Origin: Trebouxia sp. TZW2008 | Lineage: Eukaryota > Chlorophyta > Trebouxiophyceae > Trebouxiales > Trebouxiaceae | Direction: 5' to 3' | Assembly: GCA_002118135.1 (NCBI GenBank) | Contig: BDIU01000211.1 | Span: 186,001 to 250,000, forward strand | DNA: 64,000 nt | In this document: one piece after another, positions 22,141 through 32,066 of the stretch | Layout: each line of letters opens with the position of its first letter | How positions within the stretch are numbered: position 1 is the stretch's first letter | Translations under genes and position numbers: made by a program | Notes under the pieces: generated by a model | What the model was told of the DNA's origin: nothing | The model's input: only the letters and a program-made list of their open reading frames with translations | The model's database searches: none

Positions 22141-23110
22141 CTGTCTAGCTGCTGCAGCTGACGTTCTCTTCCAAGGCAGAAAGGTGGCCCGTGACGAGGA
22201 GTACAGATGTCAGGGCTTTGTGTGTCATGCAACGCTCAACATGGCACATGGGGCAAAGACTCTGATTGCTGCAATAAAGAAAGATATGCATGTCATGCGA
22301 CGGCGCCGCATTATCTTGGGCTTGTTTGATACGGCAGCTATCTGCAAGCTCCTTAACACACTGATTCTGCCAATCTTGTGCTATGCCTGTCAGGTCTAGG
22401 CTGTTGATCTCAAAGCAATTGACATTGCTGAGAAGCTACATAGGTAGTTTTTGAAGCAGTTGCTTGGGAGTACAAACAGCATCAACGGCCCATTTTTTTT
22501 GCAGATTTGGCTGGTCTCTGGTAGGCTTGTGTTCCTAACAGCATGCCTGCATTTTTGTTTTGTTCAGTTGCCCAATAGCCGCAGTGTGAAACTTGCTTTG
22601 TTACATGCTTTTTGTGATGTCGAGAGCAACATGCCATGTACAGAAGATCTGACAGAATCTGACAATCAGAGATCAAGTGTACATCGAATCATTGTGATGC
22701 AGGTCGAGCAGCCATTCTTTCCTAATAGACGCTTCAGCCTTCATTTATAGGTAGGGGAATGGACGTTGCCGAGATAATGGACGTTGCATTATCTTAGGAC
22801 AAGCTTGCACAAGTATAGGAATTTGAACCCTGAGCACCAAATTGCTAAATGTCTTGCAATTGGTCGCATTGCTTGCTATGCTAGTAGGAGATTACTGTCC
22901 CGTGCTAGGTGTCAATTTAATGGCCATGGATTGCTCATAGACACTGACCAGTATTACCTGAACCGATCTCTCAACCATTTGCCATTCAACAGGGGATAAA
23001 GGGTCAAAAACGGGAGAGACCCCAGCCTGACTTACAACGACATCACAGTGTCGCTGTGCATACAGCATTCAGATGTGGATAGGCATTTTGTTCTGTTCCT
23101 GGATGCACAG
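22141..23110 (+). mobile_element. Decayed non-LTR retrotransposon fragment (reverse transcriptase C-terminus)
   Basis: Plus-strand frames between 22184 and 22480 read GFVCHATLNMAHGAKTLI, LILPILCYACQV and LKQLLG, interrupted by at least two stops. This is the thumb/connection part of a LINE-type reverse transcriptase (compare LVLPILSYACEVW). Further on are KLALL near 22595 and a zinc-finger-like RARC-HGL-DT segment near 22900, typical of the C-terminal end of such ORFs. No complete frame remains and no target duplication was recognised. Confidence 0.65.
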
Positions 23111-23289
23111 ATTGCATTAAGTTGCCAACTGCGTGGTGTACCCTCCTATGGCACCAAATGGTCCTGGAGCATATGCCGAGGCCGTGATGGATTGACGTAC
23201 AGCTGCGGCGTAAAGTCTGTATCCAAGCATTTGCATTCCAGAAGTTCTGCATCCCAGCCAAGTGAACCTACGAGTCGAATCTCAGCCAA

Positions 23290-23619
23290 GTGAGCGGCAT
23301 CCCGAAAAGTCATTGCGTCATAGTCAGCAACCTTTGGGTATCACCATCACTGAGTTTGAATCTGCAAACTGTGGGCTATGTCCCTGCTGTTGCGTTTGGC
23401 GCAGCTGAAAGCACAGGAGCACTGCGGCAGGAACAGGAGCTTGGGAGGCTTGTAGGTTTGTCTCTGTGTTTGTCTGCCGTCAAAGTCATAAAGTTGTAAA
23501 GGCAGACTATGGACCAAGTCTGTGCTGTTGCAAGTGTTTCGGCAGAAAACAGAGCAGTGCCTGTTGCACAAGCCTTGCTGGACTTCACAGCAGAGCTTGC
23601 TCAACAGGCATTTCCCTGA
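23290..23619 (+). CDS. Two orphan 3'-terminal exons of an unknown gene
   Basis: An exon ending at 23451 (AVAFGAAESTGALRQEQELG) has a donor CTT|GTAGGT. It joins in phase to 23506-23619, which reads MDQVCAVASVSAENRAVPVA, ALLDFTAELAQQAFP and TGA. The codon use and clean splice signals look like real coding sequence, but I do not recognise the family. The 5' limit given is only the open frame. Upstream lies retroelement debris, so the rest of the gene may have been lost or displaced. Confidence 0.4.
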
Positions 23620-23662
23620 CATCCTCTGAAAACACTGCTGCTGGCAGCACACTACTTCTCAG

Positions 23663-23923
23663 GAAAAACTGGATACTAGGCAAGCAAGCTGGCCTGGTTT
23701 GCCAGACAGCTCAGGCTTTTCAAGGTCTGCTTGTGTATAGCCTCGGTGAGCTGCATAGCAGCAAAGCTGGCACCCTCTCTGAGGCAGCTTTGCTAGGTCA
23801 AAGTGACGCGCCAGTCAATGCACTGCTGCAACCGCTACAAGCGTTATCTGGCGCAAGCGACACTTTGATTGTGTACATATGGTGCTTGAGCAACCCTGCG
23901 TAGCGTCACCGCCAGCAAGACTG
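23663..23923 (+). repeat. Direct repeat, left copy (~265 bp)
   Basis: It begins near CTGGATACTAGGCAAGCAAG and ends near GTAGCGTCACCGCCAGCAAG. The right copy at 25611-25879 matches it almost base for base, with about 10 percent differences by eye and a short insertion in the right copy. Its right end overlaps the 3' end of the SNF2 exon. Confidence 0.9.
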
Positions 23924-24024
23924 GGAGCAGTGGGCTTACTCATGCTGCTGTTTGGTGCTGCCGTGCCAGTTTTGGCCAACAGCGCTGCACAAAAAGCTAT
24001 GGTCTGCACAGTCTTCCCCAAACC
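23895..24024 (-). CDS. Single exon of a SNF2-family helicase (motif I)
   Basis: An exon of 43 codons plus one base, with acceptor GCACAG|GG and donor CAGG|GTTGC. It reads GLGKTVQTIAFCAALLAKTG, which is the nucleotide-binding motif I of SNF2 chromatin-remodelling ATPases, then a Ser/Thr/Ala-rich tail. No other helicase motif (DExH, motif III-VI) is visible on this strand nearby, so the exon looks orphaned, perhaps a gene fragment moved with repeats. Decayed copies follow upstream. Confidence 0.5.
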
Positions 24025-24450
24025 CTGTGCACAGCAGAGCATCAAATCATAAGTATGACAGGCCCCATGATTGCATAAGCAGCGCTGTGTTAAAAGCTGT
24101 GATGTCCACAAGTTTGCTCAAACCCTGTACACAGCCAAACAAGAAGTTATGCAAAATCAAGCAAAGCAGTATAGTGACTAGCACAGTCATTGCACAAGCA
24201 GCAGGAGATTGTGGTGTGCACAGTCTGGCCCAAGGCCTGCTCACAGAATCTCACGCACTTGTCAACAATAACATCGGTGCAGCATGACTGGCACAGGGAT
24301 TGCATAGGCAGCGCTGCACAGAAGCCTATGGTCTGCACAGTCTTTCCTGGTCCCTGCTCATAGAACATGATGCACTTGTCAGCAATGGTTTCCAAGCGGC
24401 GTTGACGGCACAAGGCAGGACTCACCAGGGAGTGCATAAGCAGTACCATG
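24025..24450 (-). repeat. Three or four decayed copies of the SNF2 motif I exon
   Basis: Copies near 24060-24130 (GLSKLVDITAFNTALL), 24170-24240 (ALGQTVHTTI), 24280-24360 (GPGKTVQTIGFCAALPMQS) and a weak one near 24370-24440. Each carries the acceptor side. All lie upstream of the best copy, as 5'-edge copies do elsewhere in this window. Confidence 0.8.
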
Positions 24451-24584
24451 GGCTCAGCTTGCTTGATACTGCCCGTAAGAGAGCACTCAAGTCAAGGCGG
24501 CATTCTGCACAGCTTGCAAAGATCAGCTGGTCAAAGGCAGGCTTGACCAAAGGTTTCGACAAGTGCTGCTGACACTGCAGTGGC

Positions 24585-25604
24585 GTGGATCATTCCAAAA
24601 ACACACCAGCACCTCACAGGGACAGGTGGCAAGCTGTACACATCCATCAGCTGTATCCTGACTGGAATGTCAGGAAGATTGCTCACAGAATTGGCAGAAG
24701 TCATGGCTTTGACATCAAGTGGCTGAAGCTTTACCAGCAACATGGCACAGTGTCAGACCAGCCCAGATCAGGCAGATCGTCCAAAGTTAGTACAGAGGCA
24801 GTGCATCAAGCTCTGACAGCAGCACAGCTGCAGTCATGCAAGACCTCAGCTGCAGTTGCCAGCCAAGTGTATGACAGCACAGGCATCAAACTGACGGCCA
24901 GAACCTCCCGAGGCTTGCTCAGTAAACATGGCCTGAGACACTTCAGGCCACAGGTTGTGCCCATTTTGACAACAGCCCAGAACACAGAAGGCTCACGTTT
25001 GCCAGGCAAGCATTGAGGACAGAGCTTGTCTCATGGCGGCGCGTCACGATTACTAACAGCTGCATCTTCAGACTGGGCCCCAGAGGCAAGCCAGCTGGCC
25101 ATTGGTGTACCCAGGCAATCAGAGGCAGCATTGGCAAGGCCAATCACAGCCATGGTGCACATGTGTACATGAGCATGACATCGTGGGGGGTCACCAAGCT
25201 GATGTTTGTGACAGGCAATCACAAGCAAGTCAGCAAATATGTCAACCCAAAAACTGGTCAATTGTACATTGGAGTTGGCTCCATGGAGTATACTGATGTC
25301 TTGGAGCAGCAGCATCCCAGAAGGCAACAGGCTGTTTCAGCATGCTGGCAAATGGGTCAACCATTGGCAGCTGCAGCAAGACAATGCACCTGCCCACAAA
25401 ACCAAGACAAATCTGGAATACATTGCTGCCGACGTGCCTGGAGGCGCTTTTCTGGAATGGCCCTCCAACTCTCCTGATCTGTCCCCCATTGAGAACTTAT
25501 GGGAGTGGATGCAGCAGCAGTTTGAGCTGAAAGGCCCATGCAGCACCACTCATAGGCTGAAAGCAAGATTGGTGGACACCAGGGACTCTATCACACCACA
25601 GTAA
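24585..25604 (+). pseudogene. Broken Tc1/mariner-type transposase
   Basis: Three overlapping frames make one transposase with frameshifts. The N-terminal part (24585-25016) has helix-turn-helix features, with DQPRSGRSSKVS. The middle part (25013-about 25320) includes HWCTQAIRGSIGKA-like and YTDVLEQQ text. The C-terminal part (about 25330-25604) shows DNAPAHKTK, FLEWPSNSPDLSPIENLWEW and the closing Asp/Glu of the DDE triad. At least two frameshifts mean it is not active. I could not identify terminal inverted repeats or a TA duplication with certainty. It sits between the ~265 bp direct repeats. Confidence 0.88.
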
Positions 25605-25610
25605 AGCTGG

Positions 25611-25879
25611 AAAACCTGGATACTAGGCAAGCAAGCTGGCCTGTTTTGCCAGACAGCTGAGGCTCTTCAAGGTCTGCTTGTGTATAGCCTTTGTGAGCTG
25701 CATAGCAGCAAAGTTGGCACCCTCTCTGACTCAGAGAGGCAGCTTTGCTAGGTCAAAGTAACACGCCAGTCAACGCATTGCTGCAAGCGCTACAAGCGTT
25801 AACTGGCGCAAGCGACACTTTGATCGTGTAAATACGGTGCTTGAGCAACCTTGCGTAGCGTCACCGCCACCAAGACTGC
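25611..25879 (+). repeat. Direct repeat, right copy (~265 bp)
   Basis: Matches 23663-23923 in the same orientation. It starts just after the transposase stop codon and lacks the SNF2 motif I part beyond the exon's 3' end. Confidence 0.9.
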
Positions 25880-26150
25880 GTATTTGCAATTGACGAGCTG
25901 TTTGCCTGAGCAGTCAACGTTTTTGGGTACAGAGTGTCAGGTCAGGACACTTGCTTTGCATTAATTGAGCTGCATTCTGGCACAGCATTGAACGTGCTGT
26001 GTGCACAACAGAAATATTGCTGAGTCTTACACTTGCCCCCTTTTCAGATTGACAGGAAGCCCTGCAAGCAAGTGCTGCATGCCCTGAAGTGCTCTCTCAG
26101 GTTGCGATGCCCTAACCTCAGTCTGGTCATTTTGCAGCGTGGTACCTGCC

Positions 26151-26909
26151 ATGGCAGCAATTGAGGTAACACATGCAGCGCTTGACAAAGAGAAAGTTGT
26201 TGGTGACCATTTGTCTGGAGCTTCGCCATACTTTGCCAGCCAAGCAGACACTTTCTTGATTGTGGAGGACAAACACTTACCTGTACACACAACAATATTG
26301 GCTGCAACCTCGCCAATCCTTGCAGAGATGTTTGATGCTACGCGAGCCAAGCTAACCCAAAATCCCAATCAGACAAAAAGCATGCCTATATTGTGTCCAG
26401 ACGAGACACTTGCTGACCTCAGCAAAGTCTTGAAGTTTCTATACCAAAGAATCGTCATGCCAAACCCAGACAGTCCATTCAAGCAGCTTTGCAGCTCTCC
26501 TGATGACATCTATCCTATTCTGAGATTTGCACACACAAGTGGAATGCAAGTTATACTAGATGAATGTGACAAAAGCTTGGCAGCGGCAGCTAAAGGAGAG
26601 CCCGAGGCAGGCGCTGGGACACTTGCCGAGTCTCTCAAAACTGCTGAAAAGGCCGTCAAGTGGGCCATTATGGCCGAGCAGTATGACCTCAAAGAGTTTA
26701 TGTGTCATGTGGAACTTGCCCTGATATCAAATAACAGCCCACAAAGTTGGCAGAGCAAGGACCTTCCAGTGGAAAAGCTCAGCAGAGAATGCCTCTGCAG
26801 ACTCTTCCAAGGACTTCAGTGTGCAGTTCGCAGCACACAGAACCGTCTCTTTGCTGTGAAGGATTACTACGCACCTAGCATTGGGACATACACCACAAGT
26901 CATTGTTGA
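26151..26909 (+). CDS. BTB/POZ domain protein, intronless
   Basis: A single 759 nt frame ending in TGA, 252 residues. The BTB fold is visible from about residue 24 to 130: ADTFLIVEDKHLPVHTTIL, ATSPILAEMFD, then LKFLYQRIV and PILRFAHTSGMQVILDECDK. A BACK-like helical tail follows (AVKWAIMAEQYDLKEFMCHV). BTB proteins often bring substrates to Cullin-3 ubiquitin ligases or form dimers, but no partner domain (MATH, Kelch) is present, so the target is unknown. The ATG at 26151 was chosen because the BTB core follows; an in-frame GTG lies 12 bases upstream. A TTTGCAG acceptor just upstream suggests a spliced 5' leader. Its lack of introns contrasts with its neighbours. Confidence 0.85.
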   Translation: MAAIEVTHAALDKEKVVGDHLSGASPYFASQADTFLIVEDKHLPVHTTILAATSPILAEMFDATRAKLTQNPNQTKSMPILCPDETLADLSKVLKFLYQRIVMPNPDSPFKQLCSSPDDIYPILRFAHTSGMQVILDECDKSLAAAAKGEPEAGAGTLAESLKTAEKAVKWAIMAEQYDLKEFMCHVELALISNNSPQSWQSKDLPVEKLSRECLCRLFQGLQCAVRSTQNRLFAVKDYYAPSIGTYTTSHC

Positions 26910-28019
26910 CGTTCTGCAAAAGTGGAGGCAGCAGCAGGAGTCTTGAACACAACCTGGTTGTCAATGTTTCTGCATTTCTGCTCAGCCATGTCTTGCTCAA
27001 GTCACAGGATGCACATGCATGATGCCTAAGTTGAACACACATATGGTGCTGTTTGTCACCTGTTTGCTTTTGAAGCACAGCATTGCTGCTTCTGAGCACC
27101 TCCTCAGCACAGAAATGCCAACACCCGTTGTCAATCATGATGGCAGGTCTTGGTCTATTTTTGTCATTTGGACGTTCGCACAAGTGCTGAATAAGGCAGT
27201 GCCGAGTTCTGGTGCGTACACTCAGACTGTGATACTTTGTCATGTATGTCATAGCGTTTCACAACTGTACATATTAGTCAGGTACCATTTAGCTGCAGTT
27301 TACTAGCCTGCAAGGCAGTGTCCAGCAGCCTGTTGAGGACAAAACATAGCTCAGCTGATTGAACACACAGTGTCTAAAACGTCTGTTTGTAAGCATGTGC
27401 TGTTGCATTGCAAGATTTGCACAGGTTTGCTCAACAGGCAGCTTGCACTTGGCTAGACGATGCTTGTGCCATGCACACATGGCATTGTGATGTAATGTGC
27501 ACGCATTTTACTCTCACTGCCAGTACTGCAACACGTGTGACTCGTGATGCACAGTGGCTGTGCATGTGTGCAAGCAGTCATTCAATTTGCATATTAGAAA
27601 GTGCAGAAGCTCATGCTGCTTGAATGGCCAAACAGGCCTTGAACTTTGATCTGCTAAAAAAGGCTCATGCCTACATAATTACAGAACAATGTTACTCATA
27701 CTGATTGTGGCAGACCCTCATCACATAAAAACATCTAGACCTCTGCCTGAGAAGAGGTAACACACAGCCAGAACTCATTCGACTATTGTCACAGAAATAG
27801 CATGTGCATCATGTCTGTTATACAAGACAAACGCATGCATACAACCACTGTTCCTGATGGAGCAAAACAGTGAACAGTCATGCCAAAGGTGGTTGACATA
27901 GGACCCAAGCTGCTTCGACGGCCCCAGGCCTGGGCCACATTGCACACACACGTTCTGAGCAGTGCCACTCTGACACTGGCAGAGCTACAGTGGCAGAGCT
28001 TCATTGCCAGAACACAACG
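26910..28019. other. Convergent 3' intergenic region
   Basis: This lies between the stop codons of the BTB gene and the EsV-1-7-like gene. I see only 3' UTR-like sequence with short AT-rich patches and no coding signal. Confidence 0.5.
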
Positions 28020-31000
28020 CTACTCAGCCTTGACTTCAGCCACCATGCTGGGCAAAGGCTCCTGCAAGTGATGTTGCAAGTGCTGCTGCTGCTCCTGTGA
28101 GTAGTGATGCACATCCGGCTGATGCTGCTGCTGCTGAGACGACTGCTGCTGGAATTGCTGGTGTGACTGATCATGCAGCTGCTGCTGAAGTTGCTGGTGC
28201 GACTGCTCATGCAGGTGCTGCTGCAGCTGCTGGTGCGCCTGCTCATGCAGCTGGTGTGACTGATCGTGCAGCTGCTGCTGAAGCTGCTGGTGTGACTGAT
28301 CATGCAGCTGTTGCTGAAGCTGCTGATGTGACTGATCATGCAGCTGTTGCTGCAGCTGTTGCGGCTGTGCATGCAGCTGCATCTGCAGGCTGAGAGGCTG
28401 TAGCTGCTGCATGTGGTGATGATCGATGGCAATGGGTTGATGTGGCATCGGCTGCTGAGCTACTTGGTTCAGAGGCTGACTCACATGATCATGATGATCC
28501 AGTGGGTGCTGATGCATCTGTAGGCAAAGCAAGGCATGTGTCAGATAGCAAGCACAGGCAGCTGTCATGACCATCTCTAAAGTCTTGATGGCTCACATGA
28601 TCATGATTCAGCGGGTGCTGATGCATCTGTAGTGCAGAGCAGAGCTGATGTCATATCGCAATAGCAGTCAGCAGTCAATGCATGTGTCCCTGGACTGACA
28701 GGCTTGCATGGCCATGATTTGAGTTGTGCATGCTGATGTACATCTGCAAACACGCTTGACTGAGCGTGTACTGATTCTGGCTTCCTAATGCAAGCCTGGA
28801 ATATGGTGGAGCATGGGTTTGGTTGCTGTCATGAATCACAAGGTGAAAAGAGCAAGTCCAGGTCAGCATGTGCAACTCATAAAGGGCATGATGAAGCAGG
28901 AAGAACTGCTTGGTGCAGACATGTTGTGCAATTGTACAAGCCAACATCACGAGTACGGATCATGCACTTGACAGGTTCGCTTGGGAACAGCTCATGACGT
29001 GGCAGAGACGTCAACAGTGCCAAAGACGTCTGTGTCTGCATGATCAGACGAGTGTAGCACGCTCACCTGACAATGCTCGAACATGTTCACATACAATAAC
29101 ACAAGGCAACTGAAGACAATGGGCTACTCAGCTAGCAGGCGTAACGGCACTGATACCCTACTAAGCTGGCGTCAACAGAGCATTCACAAGAGTGTATCTC
29201 TGGGTGTTTCTTGTGAGTCAATACAGCCAAATAGCCATGAAGAAGAAGTATCCCAACTGCTGGCCAATGCTGACTTGGTGGTAGGAGTGCAGAACCATGA
29301 GGTGGTCCTGGGGTCCCATCATCAAGGATGCAAGGCAAGCATTGAATCAAATGCAGCGAATCAGCCAGGAAGAAGGAGTGTCGCACCTGCTGGCCCATGC
29401 TGACTTGGTGGTGGGAGTGCAGAGCCATGAGGTGGTCCTGAGGTCCCATCATCATTGGTGGGGGCACAGGAATCTGAGGCAGGGGTTGCCTAGCTGCTGG
29501 GTTCTTGGACAGATTGACCATGCCTGGCTCCTTGCACTGCAGCCAAACAATCAAATGATCATTAATCAATCCATCCTCCGGACAATCAGTCAGTCAGAAT
29601 GTCAATCAAGAAGGATACAATCACTTATCAGTGAAGTACATGGGGGCCTCTTGAGACCTGAAAGGAGATCCACAACAAAGTCGAAGTCAGTCTTGGTGTG
29701 GCGTACACAGCAAGAAGCGTGGCACAGTGCAACACTCTGCTCTGACCCCTTTCCCCACAATTTCAGAGTGCACGGCAGCGCCCACAACAAGGACACCAGT
29801 ACTTAAAATAAGGCCATGACAGGTTCGCATTGGGTCTGGCCAGCTGTGAACTGGGTGGTGACAATAACTGCAATCCACTACACAGCAGGACTTCTACACA
29901 ATGTCAATATGCTACTGCAAACTTAAGCAATGTTCACCGCATGCAATGAGACCTCCAGGGGTTTCTCTTAAATCCTGAGCTATCAATGCTGTTGTGTGCA
30001 AACAGACAGGGCCTGAGTTTTTTTGCATGAAACTCAAAACTAACATCTGAAGGTCTTTAACAATCAGATTGGCGCCATCAAATAGTGTAACTGAGCACAG
30101 CGGGTGCGCTTTGAACAGCATATGGTGCATCTGAAAGATGCTGGCACCTGAGCAGTATTAGCAGCAGCACTTGGAGATGTACCTGAGCGCAGTGGGTCCG
30201 CTTCTTCTGTCCAGCTGCCCCAAAGTTGGGCACTGCTCTGCCGCAGTGGCACTTGCGGGAGACCACATTGACCATGCCCTCCTCCTTGCAAGCCATGCAG
30301 TGGGTAGCCTTGGGCGCCCCTGCATGCCATTTACTTGAGTTAATTGTGCATTGCTCAGTGCCTTTAGGCAGCACTCATGGAAAGCATGCAGAGGGTAGCC
30401 TTGGGCGCTCCTGCAAACCGCACTTTCTTCAGCAGTAGTGCCAAGCAAGCAGCAGCAGCGGCAACCTCCATGCCGTCAGGCGTCATGATAGGAGCCTTTG
30501 AAAGTAGCAAAAGCCCAAAATACTGCAGATCACTTGTTTCGCAACACTGCATGAGCATTCACTCACTGAGACATCCTGACGTGGCCAGACATTGATGCAT
30601 GCAACAGGTGCTGACAAGCACAAAAGGTGCAGTGGCCAAGACTCATGCTGTTGCGCTTAGGATGGGATCAAGCCCATGTCATGAAGAGCACACACTCCAC
30701 AAGGGGCACAGGTCAGAGGCAAGAAATGCCTTGCATGAAGGGTCCTCAAGCGTCAACTTTACACAGACACTTTTGCAACAACATTTCTTGCCAGGCCATA
30801 AGCAACAAGCAAATGTATACTGCTGCGGGTCACGTCTGTCTCAAATTGGATCGTTCATCTCATGACATGCTATATGGCTGGCTTGTAGGCTTAAAGCTGG
30901 ATAGTAGTCGTCAGACGCAAAGAGGCAGCACTGCTCAGCACGTACGCATGCACATGACACAGCACTCTGTGGTTACTGACGTAGGAACATGTAGTCAAGC

Positions 31001-32066
31001 CACAAGTCTTGTTGATTGCTTTTGTATGTAACCAAGTCAGGAGTTCACAGCCCAAGCGCACATGAGAAGCGCCTAGCATGCACAAGTACAGGGATCAGAG
31101 CCTAAGTCAGCAAGCAATTGACTGCAGTACACAACTGGTACACCAAAGCTGGGGACAGCCTTTCCACAACAGCAGGGGCTTGCCCTGATGTTGACCTTGC
31201 TGGCCTCCTTGCACTTGGCGCAACGAGTGAAAGCAAGCAAGCAAGTGACTGCAGTACGCACCTGGTACACCAAAGCTGGGCACTGCCTTGCCGCAGTAGC
31301 AGGTGCTGGCCCTGATGTTGACCATGCCAGCCTCCTTGCACTTAGCACAGTGGGTCGGCTTCTGCTGACCTCTGTGTGCAAAGTTGGGCTGCGCCCGTCC
31401 ACAGAAACACTTGCGTGGTGTGGAACCCACATTGATCATGTCATCAGCCTTGCACCTGTACAAGCACAAGAAGGCATGTCACCATGAGCTGCAGTGACTG
31501 CGGCAACCATCAATATTCGCCTCAGAAGGCATGCAGCATCTGCGTGACAGGAACCCAGCAGCATATCAGTAAGAGAATGCTTGGGAATCGTGGCGCAAGC
31601 AACGGTGTTGCACAAATAAAGCTGTTTGCACAAACAGAAGACTGGATGTTGCCTTGCATTGCTGTGCATGCACATCAACTGCGATTTGTTGACTGTTGCT
31701 TACAAGCTGATGTCCTGTGCAAGCATTGACGCTTTGCTGCAGCATGGCTGGCTGCTTGTCCTGGAAACAAGTGAACAATGGAACAGTGGCTCACCTTGCA
31801 CAGTGAGTGGCTTCAGATACGCCTGGCATGGCATAGCTAGGCCTGGCTTTGCCACAGACACACTTCTTGACCTCCATCATGCCAGGCTCTCTGTGAGCCA
31901 TGCAGTGCGTTGGCCTGCAGCTGCCTGTCATGGCAAAGGTTGCCAAATCGCCACAAGCGCACAAGGGAGGATCCATGGGAGGCAGGTGCTGTGGCTGGAT
32001 CGGTTGCAAGGGCTGAAGATGGTGCGAAATGCCTACGTCCGCCATGTTTGGTCCCTGATCGCCCAT
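28020..32066 (-). CDS. EsV-1-7-like cysteine-repeat protein with Gln/His-rich tail
   Basis: Five exons: 32066-31795, 31455-31262, 30319-30183, 29536-29387 and 28517-28020 (TAG); 1251 nt, 416 residues. The first 240 residues hold five repeats of a module of the type C-x-C-G-x-A-x-P-x-[FY] ... T-H-C-x2-[CH]-x5-M-x2-[VL] (for example KCHCGRAVPNFGAAGQ then THCAQCKEPGMVNL). This resembles the EsV-1-7 motif known from Ectocarpus IMMEDIATE UPRIGHT and large algal DNA viruses (C-x4-C-x16-C-x2-H), but with C-x-C in place of C-x4-C and Cys often in place of the last His. Four conserved Cys/His suggest metal binding. A Pro/Met linker follows, then 166 residues of Gln/His repeats (QLQQQLHDQSHQ units), as in activation or condensation domains. 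A regulatory nuclear role is inference. Confidence 0.82.
28590..28632 (-). repeat. Copy of the 5' edge of the Gln-rich exon
   Basis: It repeats CTACAG|ATGCATCAGCACCC and the next bases of exon 28517-28020, including the acceptor, and lies upstream of it. Confidence 0.85.
29250..29345 (-). repeat. Copy of the 3' edge of EsV-1-7-like exon 29387-29536
   Basis: It repeats MMGPQDHLM-LHS-HQVS-GQQ and then a damaged donor (TTG in place of GTG). It lies downstream of the exon. Confidence 0.88.
30370..30425 (-). repeat. Copy of the 5' edge of EsV-1-7-like exon 30183-30319
   Basis: It repeats TGCAG|GAGCGCCCAAGGCTAC and the next 30 bases, with the acceptor, upstream of the real exon. Confidence 0.85.
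31133..31225 (-). repeat. Near-complete extra EsV-1-7-like module in an intron
   Basis: It reads RCAKCKEASKVNIRAS and CGKAVPSFGVP, against HCAKCKEAGMVNIRAS and CGKAVPSFGVPG in the exon just upstream. It ends CCAG|TTGTGT, so the donor GT is lost. It has all cysteines of the module except one changed neighbour, so it is a young duplicate. Confidence 0.88.

Noticed and set aside
23663..25879. LTR retrotransposon with 265 bp LTRs
   Set aside because: No TG...CA ends, no primer binding site or gag/pol between the repeats; the interior is a DDE transposase and helicase exon copies.
28097..28393. Plus-strand Ala-rich frame
   Set aside because: It is the shadow of the Gln-rich CAG-type repeats of the EsV-1-7-like gene, whose minus strand has a defined splice acceptor and stop.
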